Assembly (NCBI GenBank): GCA_949825025.1
Contig: OX463779.1
Coordinates: forward strand, 22,550,816-22,614,815
DNA length: 64,000 bases
From: Siphlonurus alternatus
Lineage: Eukaryota > Arthropoda > Insecta > Ephemeroptera > Siphlonuridae
Reading direction: 5' to 3'
Positions 1-13,322 of the stretch are shown here, one piece after another. A model generated the notes under the pieces. That model made no database searches, had not been told where the DNA came from, and saw only the letters and a list, made by a program, of their open reading frames with translations. The position numbers and the translations under genes were made by a program. Within the stretch, counting starts at the first letter, position 1. Each line of letters begins with the position of its first letter.

Positions 1-251
1 ATAATATCACCTAAATCTACTTTAGATAAAACCAGCAGTAAATCCTTTTACTATCACTTTTTCATTTTCGGACAATGACTGCTTGGTCCGCAGACCCGAA
101 GTCAATACATCGATAAATTCAATTCAATCACTTTTTCATTGCAAATCGAGCAACTATTTGTTCTGCTTGTCATGTTACTTTCTGCACCGACGATATTATC
201 TTATATATTATATATCTTACAAAGTTAACACAGTTCTGTTGTGATGCACAC
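1..251. other. 3' flank of the MFSD6-like gene
   Basis: This AT-rich stretch lies downstream, on the minus strand, of the transporter stop codon at 252-254. It should hold the 3' UTR. I see no clear AATAAA on the minus strand and no other gene. Confidence 0.5.
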
Positions 252-3200
252 TTAAGGTTGTTCCTGACTATTTTTCTTGATATTCTCCACATTGTTCTGC
301 ACAACCTCGTCCAGAATTGGAGCAGAAGATTGTACTGTGAGTGCGATCTCTCCGTTGGCAGAGATGTCCGCAGGTGCCTTGCCGTTCTCCGGCTTCTTGT
401 CCTGATCGGGCTCAGGGTCAGCGGTTCGAGGCTTCATGATGTCATTGACCTTTCTTTGGGGCCGCTGTAGAGTGACGAACTTATGGAAGAAAAAGTAGGC
501 GACCGCAAAGATAACTGAGGCCGCGGCGAACAGCTGGTACGTGGGACGAGTGCCTACCGCCTTGATCAAGAACCCGCCGATCAGGCTGCCTGCACCCTTA
601 CCTAAAACCAAAACAGAGTAGGTCAGGGGGAGCAGAGAGGTTATTATTTTAATTTTCTGTATTAATGTGTCTGAATATTTCACTTGGAGCGTTCATGTAA
701 TAAAATAGCAATACCGCAAGCATCTTTACAATCATTACAATAAATGTGGCTACTATATTTTATATATAATATAGTATTGTAAGCCATAATATATAACTAT
801 GAATGTGCGTATATTACATTATTAATGGAGTACCGATCTAAAAAATTTTATAGCAGAAATGGATAGAGAATGAAAAGTTATGTTACTCTGATTTTTTTCA
901 AAATTTTTTCAAATTTTTTAGGGACCGGGAAGTATTGCTAAAAAGTTTTGGCGAGGTCGGGTTCGAATCCACGTCTCTTTTGGGCCCTATCTTTTATTAA
1001 GAGAGGCGGCAAGAGGCGGCACTTTTTCTGCACTTTCAATCATTTTTAAAAAATAGTTGCCAGGCTCTAAAAAATCTGAGAAAATCAGAGTAGCATAACT
1101 TTGCACCCTCTATCCATTTCTGCAGTAAAAAAAAAATTGAGGTCGGTACTCCATTACTGTAATATTAATAATATAACTACTCACAAGAATTCACAAACAT
1201 ACTCGTACAGTTATGGGCAACAATAAGACTGGGACACTTGTGGTGGGTGAAAGCCAGTGTGCCAGTTTAGTTCACTTGCCATGCTCATTTGCTGCTGGCA
1301 TCGTTCTCTATATAATCATTGTGGCTATACTAACTGACCAGGTGGACTTAAAGAAGATGGAGGAAATGACTTTGAGTCACCTCATCTGAGCTCCAGAGGT
1401 GTTGTCACATCTAAGCCAAGTGAGAACTGATGATGGTGCTCACTTCAAAACTCACTCATGCATGTTCTGTGTTACAGTTTTTTTTTTTTACATTTACTGT
1501 ACGTACAATAACAATCAGTTGCCAACTATTAATTAAATGCATTTTTCCTCCCAAAATTATTTGACACTATAAAACAAATAATTAAGAATACTGACCGACG
1601 CCGAAGTAGATGCCACCGATAAGCCCCTGGATGCTGGAGTCGGTGGAGGCGCTTGAGAGTCTCGCGCCGTACGTCACGATGGCCGTGAAGGTGAGGGACG
1701 AAGTGACGCCCTCCATCGCCTCAAAAAGCAGGCACAGCCACGGATTGTACAGCAGAGAGTAACCTGTGTACCAGGAAGAAACTCATATAAACCATGGGGT
1801 GACGAACAAGAGTGTAATTCTGAGTGATTTTAGACCAGTGGCCAGTACCAAATACTATTATGAATATGGCGCTTTTATTGAGTGATAGTAGCAAGAAAAT
1901 ATACTTAAAATGTCTAAAAATAGCTACTAAATTAAAAAAAACTAGTAATTTGAATAAATATCTGTGTATTGCGTTGCTACATTTAAAAAAAAAAAAATAG
2001 TGAATGTTTACGCATAATACATTTCCATGTGGTTTCTTTACATATATGTTAAAAATTTTTTTGCTAAATTTCCTGTTCAGTAAAATTTTAAGCAAGAAAT
2101 AAAAACAATTAGTATTTATTATTGGATATTATACAGTATACATATATAGAAATTTTATTGGAAGAAATTCTGTGCCTTTTCCATATTTAATAATTTAAGT
2201 TAAAAATAATTATACTTTCTATGTTAAATTTTCTATAATACATTTCTGACTCTTTTTATTGTAAATTTTGATAACTCCATATCCTCCATATGTGTTACAC
2301 TAATTTCACACCTTCTCCCACTGACACAAGCTAAGAGCTTGCAGACAAAAATGCTACATTGATATTACAAAAAACAAAAGACAGTGTTACTTACCGACGA
2401 GTCGTATGGCGTAGAAGACGAAACCGAGACAGATGACGTTAGCGTGTCCGAGCGCGTCTATGATGGGTCCAGAGAGCGCGAGGAGCGGCAGTCCGGCCAG
2501 CCCGCCCACCGTGATGGTGAGGCCCATGAGGGAGCGCGAACCACCGAGGTCCTGCAGCAGCCAGAACAGGAAGCTCTCCAGGTAGCCCCACGCCGAGCCT
2601 GTAATAGCGACACGTCAATCGGGTATCGATGGTGAGAAATATGATTTGACAGGAAATACTATTCACGAGTTATCCAGAAAATTATAGTTAGTACGAAACC
2701 TGGGAATTTTTCTTTGTGAATCACACCTAATCTTGTCAGCTGATCATGAACGTAAAATGTTAATTTAAAAAATTACCATCCTCTCACTTAGCAGATGATT
2801 TTTAAAAATCATTATTATCGATATAGTTATTACAGAACTGTAATTTAGCGGACAGGATGGACTAGTACTTTTTCTTAAAATCCTCTTTTATATTACAGAT
2901 ATCGGAGCACAGTATGAAGATGATTTTAACAGAGATGTTTCTCATGATCTGGTGAGTAAAACTGACCGAGCAGGAAGCAGGCGAGCAGCAGCACCATCAG
3001 CTCGAGGTTCCGCAGCACTCGCAGCATGTCCTTGATCACGCCAGGCGCCGGCGCCTTGAAGTCCAGCCGGATGGTGAGCATCAACAGCCCGCCCAGAACC
3101 TTCAGAGCCGCGTAAAGGTAGAACGCCGGCCTGCGGAACAGTCAGGGTTAAGTACAGAGTTGATAATTTGTTCATAAATAGTAGTTTATAAACATCTTAG

Positions 3201-6200
3201 AGCTCCATTTTTGTATTTCATATTTTTATTTATTCTCGTATGCTACGTAAATTTTTATTTACATTAACAAAAAGACTACAACATTGGTAAATCAGGTTTT
3301 ATATTAAATTCATTTGTTTGTTTCTATCACATACAGCTGTCGTAATTTAGAAATTAAAAAAATATATTTCAAACATATCAACTATCCTGTTGTATGGTAA
3401 CTCGCAATTTTGAAAATAAGCATGAATTTTGTGTACTGTATGCGTATTGAATTGACTGTAAACCTTTTTCACTTCTTTACTGTAGGCTGGTTGAAATATT
3501 TTTGAAAATAATATTACAACTTTCCAGCTGAAAGTGATTATTATGCTAAAAAAAAGTACTTAATTAATTAAACACAATAATTATATTCAATATAGTGAGA
3601 TAGATAAATATAGCTCTTCCCAATTTTTCGTATAATAGGTAGAGTAATCTTGATTATCCTTAGAATGAGCACCACAAAAATTATTTGAAATTATGACATA
3701 AAATATTACCTGAAGTTGGTGTACTCCTTTCCTCTTGAGGCGTAGTCAATTAGAATTCCTGCCAGCGGGGAGCTGATCATTCCTCCTATGGTGGCGTAGA
3801 TTCTCTGCAGGCCGTAGTCTGCACGGTACTCTCGCAAGGTGGCGATCACCGCACCTTCGAACATGGCGAACGCCGTTCCTCCGATAACCCCAATCACCAC
3901 GCGCACTCCCAGGTAGAACCAGAAGGTCAGGGTGGGGTCATAGATCTTCATCAGTTTGAGGTCACTACAAAGGGCCGCGCGAGGAGCACTGGCCAGGCAC
4001 AGAGGCCGGCACGAGCGCAGCGTGGTCTGCTGGATTGGCAGTGTCACGGAAATATCTCGCAGCGCCAGAGGGTCTTCACACCGCAGAGAAGTGTTTCCTC
4101 CACGTAGCTCAAACATCGTGGAGTGGGAGCTAACTTCACTCATGTTGCTATCACGTTTAGATACACTGTGTCCAATGCTATCTTCCGCGTAAATTGAAGC
4201 TATTGTTTCATCATTTGTGCCATTAATACGTTTAAATGTATAATTTTTAGAAAAAAATGAGTCTGTTGTTGTTCTTGTTGCATTTCTAAAACTTACATCT
4301 CCACCCATGAAATAACATATATCTCTTAAACATGTAATATTAAACATTGTAGGTGTTGGAAAAAATAAATGATCATCTGCAATTTTTCTTACAGTTTCGT
4401 TATAAAATTGAGGTTTATTAATGACCAAGTTTCTTGGGTCTGCTCCTTCTACTATTTCTTCCTTGATAGATTTCTTGGGAGAGTACCAGTACTCGTCTTT
4501 GTTACCCTCGAAGGCCACGTCAACGCGGTACACGGGGGCGGTGAGAAGACGATCGATTCCGGCGCTCGATGTGCGGCACACGAGGCCACACGTCTCCAGG
4601 GTGATGCCCACAGACGAGTTGAGATTTGGGAGCAGCGAGCAGGGAGGCTCGGGCAGCATCGTCACCTGAAGCGGTGAGATCGAGTTGGGGTCCATCTCAC
4701 CGCAGCCTAGCCCAAGTGGTAGCATGGTGGGGTAAGGCAGGGCGAATCGACCCACAGGAACCAGGAGAAGCAGCAGCGACGCCACCCCGCCCAGCGAGGA
4801 GAAGACGGACAGCATGATCTGCGGACAAATTTTTAAAGTTTTAGAAACGTCTGCAAGAGAGAATATAACCCTAATTTTTAAGGGTCTGCTTACTGCAATG
4901 AAAAAGGTTGAAAGACTTGTCAAGATTTGTGTTTTTAAATTGTGTTGAATTAATACCGTAGCGAGAGAAACCATGCACATAACTCAAGCTTGAACACCAA
5001 TATAAGGTAGTAAATGTTGAATTGTTACAACTCTTGAATCTATATAAAAATATTAATATATATTTTCAATCCATTGTAATTTAAAAGTATACAAAATGCT
5101 ATATTTTCTTGTTTGGTTTATTTACAGATGAAAGAAATTCTATTATACATGTATATGAATAGTATGGCATGAATTATCATTCTATTATATGACTTATATT
5201 TTATAAAAGTAAACAGTCGTGACACATGGTCTTCAAAAAAATTACATCCCATAACAATTTTGGAGGACAAACCAATTATTTGTTGCAATTATAACAGCAC
5301 AATTCACCGTGCCATTAAGATCTTTTGTAAATTGACAAAATGTCTAAAATTGCATGTTTTATTGTAGTGAACATTTCAAAGAAAGACGCAAAAATTCTCT
5401 AAAATAACTGCGTGTACCTCCCTCCTGAATGATCTGTAATTTAGCACACAAAGTCAAATTCCAGGAGAGAATTCAGCAATTTGAGTGTCACGGCTCGCTT
5501 CTCTGTCATCCGGCCGAGAGAGGCACGCACGCCCGTTCTCCATTCATTCCGTGGGACAGGACATGGAAATTATACACTGTGATGATTACGTGACCTTTCA
5601 AATTTTGCGTCAAAATATCAGTGAAACAATTTATTTGTAAAAAAAAAAAAAAAAAAAAAAGCAAATTATAATATTTAATATATGTGATTATTTTGCCTAT
5701 TCTACATTTTCTGCCATTTTTTCTAATTAATTTTGATATGGATTGAACAGAATGTATTAAAAATTTATTAATTATGAAGAATTAATTGTCAAATTCATGA
5801 CTTCATACATGCAACTGTTACAACAGTAATTAATTAATATATAATTACATTATGATGATTTTTTTGACCTCACTTGATAAAGTTAATTATTAAATGTTTC
5901 CCTTATTACACTTTGTCAATTTGTTGGTACGCCTTTGGCCACGTGAGTTTGCAGCGTCACGGCCGTCGCATCGCTTTGTCGATACCATTGTTGGGTCGAC
6001 AATGAGTCTCTCGCGTGTGACCCGCCCCCTTCATTGTTGTCGCCAGGCTGCATGAACTCACCAAGGTTGAGCTGTTACGTAAGACCTACGGTGCTCATTT
6101 GCTTACGCAGAGAGCAGAAATGTTACGACGACATCAAGCCACGATGCGAAGTCAGATTGATTGTCTGTGACGAATTTTGAGAGCGTAGTTTTTATGTCAA

Positions 6201-6975
6201 TTTGAAGAATGCGCAGTAACATATACACTGCCAGGTGTTTGTATAATATATAATAATTAATAACTGTATCCTATATAATATGTAATTATTAATTAATATT
6301 TGTAATTAAAATACTATATAATTATCTAAACAAAGTTTCTATTCTGATAACTTACTAAATTAAAAATAAAAAAGACTTTGTAGTTCTTATAACTTAAAAA
6401 AAATCAAAGTGAATTAAATTTAATAAAATTAAAAGCACATTTATTTACAGTGGTAAAAGGAAAATACTTGTAGTAAATGGACATAAAAGATTAACAATCA
6501 CATTCGTGAATAAGAAAGCTATAGGATCATAGAAAGATGGCATCCATTTACCATTATATTTGTGAAAGTATAGCATAAAACTCATTACAAAATAATGTTC
6601 CATCCGCATAGTGATTGTGGTTGCGGTAGCGATGAGTGCATGTGGCGAACAATATATTTTATATATAGAAGTTGACCTTCAACAAACCTGGTGCACACCA
6701 GCTGGATCATTATATAAGCATTAATAATGCACATATTAAGCAGACAAAATTGCATGCCCTTCGCTGAAAGTAATTTTATTTTTTATATTAATAAAACTGA
6801 TGTACGAAGCCAATTTTTTGTTTCAATACCTCCTATTCTGTTCCTATAATTTACACTGATAACATTTTGAAAACTAGATTAAATTTACTAAAAATTTTTG
6901 ATATTTTTTAAATTTCCGTCTCAAATTTATGGTTACATATTATATGGCCATCTCAACTAAAACAAACACAAAAAG

Positions 6976-7006
<31 letters not shown>

Positions 7007-9114
7007 GAGAAAAAAAAATCGTGAAGTTGGTCTTTACACGCAAGGTCTTGTTACTAAATCGTACACATAAATTGCATGCTATATATCTTGCTGCTTTTAT
7101 ATTGATCAAAACTTGAGACGAAAGTAAAAAATAATAAGAAATATTTATAGTGATTTGATGTTTAATTTTATGAAAAATTTGAATGAAATCTCCAATAATT
7201 GTTTCAATATACATTACAGTGTAGTGTAATATGCTTCTATTTGTCTAATATATTTTACAATTGAAAAATCATAGCATAATTAGCTTATTAATTATATCTC
7301 ATCTACAGTTAAAAAACTGTATGAGCGATGTGAGATTTAATTCAGTTTTCTTTGTACCAATAAAACACTCAAAATCTGGCGGTAGTTTCTCCCACTTCAT
7401 GGTCAGACTCTAAACTCCAAGGGTCGCACCACTCACCCTGAAGTTGCCGATGCGGTCTGCGAACATCCCTGCGAGGGGTGGCATGATGATGGCGATGACG
7501 GGGGTCACGGCGTTCATCACGGCCGTTTCCTCCACGTCGATGCCCAGCTCTCGCATGTGGATCGTCAGGTACGGGTAGAGCACGAAAATAGCTGAAGACA
7601 ACAGACACGTGTCAGTATCACGTGATAACACGTGGTATTTAAATTAACAGTACACTTATTTCACTTATTTTAGATAATTTTCAAAATTAAGAATGTTTTA
7701 CACTAATTTTGTATTATTATTAAATGTTTAAATTAGTTTAATAGCTTTTCATTCTGCATGTGTCATGTGTATTTCTGTTGTAATCATGCCTCGTAAATTT
7801 TAAGTAGTAAAAAACTATTGAAAGAAATTTAAAAAGAAGACATATACGCGTAAATTTATAGGTGGTTTTACCATATGTAGTATTTTTTTAATTAAAATAA
7901 TTAATCTCTATGAAATTCTTGATGCAACAATATCTCTATACGTTTTTGTTTTAAAATAATGTTGCTAGAAAAAAATAAATTTAAAAAATACTACCATGTA
8001 TGGATAAAATAACAACAAAATAAGACAAGGTTTTTCCTAATGGACGTGAAAAAAACAAATCAAAATCTTAATTATGTTCACTCTTTTCAAAAAAGGTTTA
8101 TTTACCGGTTTATTTATAAGTAAATTTTACTGTTGTCTAAAATCAAATATAAAAATAAAAGTGTCTTTCCAGGCTGGCAGTAAAAATGAAACGATGTTAA
8201 TAAAATATATAATAATTAATGCAACCTTAACCTCAGAATGAAATTATTATGAGGGCATTCTATAAATTTCAATGTCAAAAATACAAATAATTAATGTGTA
8301 TTCAATCAATGCTGGTTAGGAACCCTCGAATATAATTATATTATTTCATTGTTGATCAAACTATAAATATGGCAAGGTCGTCGTCACGTTGACATAAATA
8401 TGAGATTGGTTCGAACGTTGCAATCGGCAGCTGATTTAATTAAAATTTCAATGCTTTGGTTCTCTGCTTTCTATATTTCTGATTGCGTCATGGTTATAAT
8501 TCCCACTTTCACGGTCATAATTTGTTATAAAAGATACCGCTCCATTCTTCCATTCATAAAAAAGACAATTGTTGACCTAGGTCTCAAAGAAAAACAAAAT
8601 CAGCTTTAAAGCTTCAAGTAACAGGTCACCCAAAGTGGTAAACAAATTGCACAATAATTTTCATTCATAAATATGATTTTATTTAGTTCAGAATTACAGT
8701 AAAAAAATCAGATTTTTCAGTACTAATATATAAGTTTGATAACAGTAAGATTACACGGATTTTTATACGGAGGGACCCCCCCCCCCAAAAAAAAAAGGGC
8801 TGAATCCACCCTTGAAGCTGAGATAGTTATAAAATTGCACTGTATGATTTATAACCATGCAAGTATTGCATATTTAAAACACTTTAAACAATAAGTTAGT
8901 TCCGTTTCCGTAACTAGTTACTCACAAGATTACAGTATGAAATATGATTGTTTACACAAAGACGCTCGGCAAGGTCATACCTCTTGGCATATCAAATATT
9001 TTATTGTGGTGACTTACTGGAAGCATGGATGAAGAAGAGCAGCTTGAGGGGCATCAGCTCCTTCTGCTTGAGGTCGTCCACGATGCGCTTCCATAGCACG
9101 GAGCCCATCATCAT
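252..9114 (-). CDS. MFSD6-like major facilitator superfamily transporter
   Basis: Seven coding exons join in phase: 9018-9114, 7437-7591, 3710-4818, 2967-3130, 2395-2598, 1596-1763 and 252-601. They total 2247 nt, or 748 aa plus TAA, close to the size of vertebrate MFSD6. All junctions are GT-AG. The order of helices matches an MFS fold. Early helices are PLKLLFFIHAS, IFVLYPYLTIHMRELGI and the loop MFADRIGNFR. A very long extracytoplasmic loop follows (about residues 109-380) with eight N-x-S/T sequons. Then come helices such as FWFYLGVRVVIGVIGG and the SSPLAGILIDYASRG segment, and a polar tail of roughly 75 residues. Family knowledge: MFSD6 proteins are multipass membrane proteins and their natural substrate is not settled, so I assign none. 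The start is the first ATG of an ATG-ATG-ATG run. Upstream in-frame codons reach the exon edge, and all three possible 5' UTR donors bring an in-frame TGA. The last intron carries a small transposon at 825-1154. Confidence 0.85.
825..1154. mobile_element. TA-flanked MITE, family A copy 1
   Basis: The outer ends are inverted (ATGGAGTACCGA at the left, its complement at the right) and are flanked on both sides by TA (823-824, 1155-1156). This suggests a non-autonomous Tc1/mariner-superfamily element. The arms share long inner blocks, for example GCAGAAATGGATAGAG, with the copy at 41314-41632; the centres of the two copies lie in opposite orientation. It sits in the last MFSD6-like intron. The centre carries GGTTCGAATCC at 960-970, a perfect tRNA-type B box, but no tRNA can be folded around it. 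Confidence 0.8.
4819..7436. other. Large intron of the MFSD6-like gene
   Basis: This intron separates coding exons 2 and 3. It is mostly AT-rich with poly-A runs near 5639-5660 and 6976-7006. A GC-richer island at about 5935-6190 stands out, described separately. No exon or RNA gene was seen. Confidence 0.6.
5974..6037. promoter_or_regulatory. Cluster of SOX-like motifs in an intronic GC-rich island
   Basis: CATTGT (5986-5991) and ACAATG (5999-6004) form an everted pair seven bases apart. A further CATTGT lies at 6032-6037 and CTTTGT at 5974-5979. The island around them is clearly less AT-rich than the intron. CATTGT/ACAATG is the core bound by SOX HMG proteins, and paired sites are known for SoxE dimers, usually in another arrangement. 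Enhancer function is inference only. Confidence 0.25.
7592..9017. other. Intron of the MFSD6-like gene
   Basis: AT-rich intron between coding exons 1 and 2. It holds a C-run followed by an A-run near 8770-8798. The small plus-strand open frame at 8400-8609 shows no recognisable protein. Nothing else was found. Confidence 0.6.
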
Positions 9115-11185
9115 CGTGAGGCCGCTCTGAAACCAACAGTCACGTCACCTCTCCGACAAAACAACAAAGTACGAGGTTTATATTTTTGTTTATCTTTTAG
9201 CTAACCTGTCATCATTTAATTAAATTTTTTTAAACCTTTTTAGCTAAAACTTTTAAGTACACCTATAACTGATAATGAGTTGAATGTCTTTTTAACCCAA
9301 GAATGTGCTTGTGTGAAAACCTTTAAGTTTTCTGCTTATTATCAATGCTATAGTTATTATAACAAAGAACTGATCATCATACAGTATTTTGAACTTAATT
9401 TGGAAATTAATAATGTCTAAATGAAAAATCAGCATCATATTTAATATCTATTTATTTACTAATTTACACACTTTTTTGCAGTAAGATATTTTTATATCTC
9501 ACAGATAAATTCATGCCATTTATTTTATTTGTTAAATTCACAAGTTAATTTTTAAATTCAAATAACTCATACAATAATTTAATTCATTAAACTCGTAATA
9601 TATATTTTTCAATTATTAATCAATGCATAAATATACCTACAGAACTTCGAAATCAATGTTTGTGACTTTAGTGAAGCAGTTTACGCATAATTGCTAAAAA
9701 GGAATATCTACGTACGTCACTCATTTGCACATAATGCTAATTGTGGTGCATTGCTATACCACAGGGAGTTTGAAACGTGCATAAAATAGCTGATAAACAA
9801 CTCGGTGAAATCCCCATTATTTCCAAGTCAGCTGTATATGATTACATTTAAAATTAACACTTTGACTGTGCAAGAGCGTGATCTTATCGTGCTAACGAAT
9901 GCTGGAAAATAGACGAACTTGCTGGATAAAAACAATTGTTCAAGGTCTGTTATCTCTACACAGGAAAAAATATTGCTATAGTCTTAATGTTATTTTAGTG
10001 ATTTTTTTTTTTTTTTTTAATTTAGGAAATAAATTAATTTGGTTTTATTTTATTTGTAATTGTAACGTATATACTTAAAAGCAATTGATATATTTGGAAG
10101 AATTGAAGAGAAGTTGAGTAAACTAATTTATCAATATTTGGTGAGCATGTCTCTTTTATACTTATGATTCATAATGATTCATAAGTTTAAAGTACAAAAC
10201 TTTCCAAGTCTTGTTTGAGGGATAGGACAAACGAAGGGCACTATTTATTTGTTTAATTTGTTATGACATTTTTACGCCTATTCTATGTTTCTATTGTATA
10301 TATATTTTTTTTTATATAAAGTAAATTTTTCTCATAATTTTCAGTGGACATTTTTACTAATTTTAGTGCAAGTAATTATAAATTATATGGATTAGATATA
10401 CACCAATTACAAAAGCATGAATGATAAACGCATTAAATTAAAAGAAGGCTGAAAGTACCAGCACCAAATCTTTGAATTTTCCAGTAATTTCTACAAAAAT
10501 TGTGTTTGTGAAGAATCTCAATATTACAAAGTACAGATATTAAAACACATAATTTAATTTTTTTTTTTTTTTTTTTTTTTTAATCTTTAAATAGAACTTA
10601 CAGGTCAAAATTCCATCGATCACTTTTTTCGCCATTAGTATCTTTTACATTACAATGCGACGAAATTTAATTATTTAATTCAATAATGTTAGATCACTCA
10701 CACTATCATAACTAAAAATAGTACAGTGTGTGGGTTCTTGTATGCGGAGGTTTACAGCTGTCACTTGAACGAATTATATACAATGTGCGGCGGCGGCGGA
10801 CACAGATGCAATCTGGACGGAGGGTCGACTGACGAGGCTAATAGCAAAATAGGCGGCTAATGGTGCGTGATTGTGGCCCATCCAGACCCATCAGTTGTCG
10901 GCCATCAGCTAACTGGGGCATAAGCTTTGAGACCTTCCTCGGCATGACAAACCTTCACAGGGATGTTTATTTTACAACGTCCTTAGTTCACAAATTTCTC
11001 TCATTAACATAGATTAGGTAAATTTGATAGTCAACTAGCTGCAAGAATTATTTGTTGTAATAATAATGCATAAATTATAAGATATAATTTGGCCATAAGA
11101 TTCAAAGCTGCGCTCTCACTTATAACGTAGGAGATATCATTATATCATTCTTGTTGTTGGTCATCAATATATATTTAAATAATTC

Positions 11186-11345
11186 ATGGGTGCGATTTAC
11201 GAAGCAGTTAGCCAGGTTTCTAACCACGTTTACCTTATAACCACGTTTAATTATACCTGTATTACGTGTTAAACCACTTAGTTATACGCGGTTAAGCTAA
11301 ACGTGGTTAGAAACCTGGCTAAATGCTTCGTGAATCGCGCCCCAT
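11186..11345. mobile_element. Short palindromic MITE-like element
   Basis: The left arm (TTTACGAAGCA, then GCCAGGTTTCTAACCACGT) is repeated in inverted form on the right (ACGTGGTTAGAAACCTGGC, then TGCTTCGTGAA). The ends read ATGGG and CCCAT with a one-base indel. Each arm is about 60 bases, leaving a spacer of about 40 bases. It has no coding capacity. No clear target duplication is visible, so the superfamily is unknown. Confidence 0.7.
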
Positions 11346-11599
11346 ATAGTTTACAATGTTTCGATCATTAATTTTTATTCATATTTCTTAATATTTTAAA
11401 ATCAATATCACTCATATTTTAAAATTGTATTTTTAAAAGTATAAAATGAATTTGTTTAATATATTAGTTTAATATAATTTTTATATAAATTTATTATTTT
11501 TATTTACCTCGTTTAATATACCAAATTTATTTTAGTACTCGATTTAGCTTTTAATTAAAGGTATCAAATTTTTGTCCATATTGTAGGCTAAAATTATTC

Positions 11600-11911
11600 T
11601 TGCTAATAATCTTCATCTAAACAAAGTGAGTTCCTAAATTCACACACTTCTTTAATAAAAAAGCATGCTGAGTGTGTTTGTATTTTAGGTAACTGATCAA
11701 CCACTTTAACTTCCATGTCATATTTCGCTTGAAATGTTTCAATTGAGACCATGTTGTAGCTGTGACAAAAATATGCCCCAGGGTTGTCACTCAATACATC
11801 AATCATTTGGACCGCACACAAGATGGATGTGTGCCAGCAGCCATAGTCGTGTGCAAGCGTGTTTTTCTGCTTTTGATGGCATATATGCTCCGCACTCTAT
11901 CTACAGTTGTT
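11600..11911 (-). pseudogene. Unidentified possible coding remnant
   Basis: A minus-strand frame stays open for about 100 codons between a TAG and a stop near 11603. Its translation looks protein-like (for example HDYGCWHTSILCAVQMIDV and LPKIQTHSACFFIKEVC) against very AT-rich surroundings. I do not recognise the family and see no convincing start. An exon, a decayed retrocopy and a piece of an old transposon are all possible. The plus strand is also open over part of it, so chance is not excluded. Confidence 0.25.
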
Positions 11912-12443
11912 TAACTGTTCTTTTAAATCTCTAGTGGATAAGTTGAAAACAAAAATCATCGTTACATAATAACATATGAATAACATCACACATTATAATT
12001 TAAGTATAAAAAATTTGCAAACTCATTATTTACTCACCAGCTTAAGTTGTTTGCAATATAAGATATAATATAACGCAACGTAGCAAAAAATAATAAAAAC
12101 AAATGTCATGTGCAATAACCCCAATATCTTTGCATATAATATTATGTATGATACTATTATTAGTTATGATCAAGACACCTTTCTCTCTCTCTATTTTTCT
12201 CTCACGATCAGTTGCACCATCTCAGCATCTCAGTAGTTATGTGTTTATATGATATATATGTACCGTATATAACTCATATTCTAATGTATACAAATACGAG
12301 TATATTACAAGGCAAATGCATACGAAGGCGACAGAGCGATTGTCCTAACGTTGCAAACAGCGCTCTACAGCATGAACTCAATGTATTATTATTATTAAAT
12401 AACAATTGATAATAGAGTCGTAGCCTTGATGTGTGGATATATG

Positions 12444-12465
12444 TTACCAACTATATAGTTGGTAA
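12444..12465. repeat. Perfect 22-base palindrome
   Basis: The half-site TTACCAACTAT is followed directly by its complement ATAGTTGGTAA with no spacer. It could be a dimer binding site, a cruciform or chance. No neighbouring gene feature explains it. Confidence 0.6.
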
Positions 12466-13322
12466 GTAATATCTTTCAGATGCAACTTTGTAGCATAGTG
12501 TAATATATTATTTACAATCTAATTGCATTACTTATGCAATTAATCTGAGTTAAAATTTTTAACTACTTACGTTTACATAATTACGAGTACTATGTATTAA
12601 AATTATCACTACTTGAGGGCAATAACTCCTTTTTAAATATACCTCAACATTCCAGTACTATATCAAGCCACACTGTTCGGAGAGTTAGAGGGTACAAAAA
12701 ACTAAATTACTTGGTGGAAAACATTAAACAAATTGGTATTTTTCATACTATAATACGTCACAATAATTTCATGAAGGAAGAATTGTTGTTGTTGATAAAC
12801 AACAACAACAACAATTGCGTATTTTCTTAGTCACTATCCTATACTCACAATCATTTGATGAATAAAATTTATAAATTAATAAAAATCAAGTAATAATAAA
12901 TACACATTTCAACTCACAAAGGCTACCAAGGATAAGATTTTACTACATTAATAGTGGCATATTTTTTTTACATGTGAAAAGGATTAAAAACATTATACTT
13001 TCTAGCTGTACAAAGTGCTTCAATTTGATTATAATGATACAGCCATTATTTTGCAACGTTAAAACTGAAATAAAAACCTCTCTGAATGCTGACTTGATAT
13101 TATACGCACGAAAATTTATAAATATTCATTGCTTTTGTACTCACCTATAAGAACATAAGAAAATACAATATATGAATGGTGCTCATTACAAATTTAGTAA
13201 TACTCATTTTTTTAATCCAAGTAAAAAAATATTCAACATTACCATCCTAATGTTCAGCATAACATATGGAATTGCAAAAAAGATGAAGATTATTTTAAAC
13301 TACGAAGATGAGTGTGGTGCTC

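Noticed and set aside
960..970. tRNA gene suggested by a perfect B box
   Set aside because: No acceptor stem, D arm or anticodon arm can be built around it; it sits in a MITE.
3956..4817. Plus-strand open frames over the large MFSD6-like exon
   Set aside because: Antisense shadows; the minus frame has the helices and glycosylation sites.
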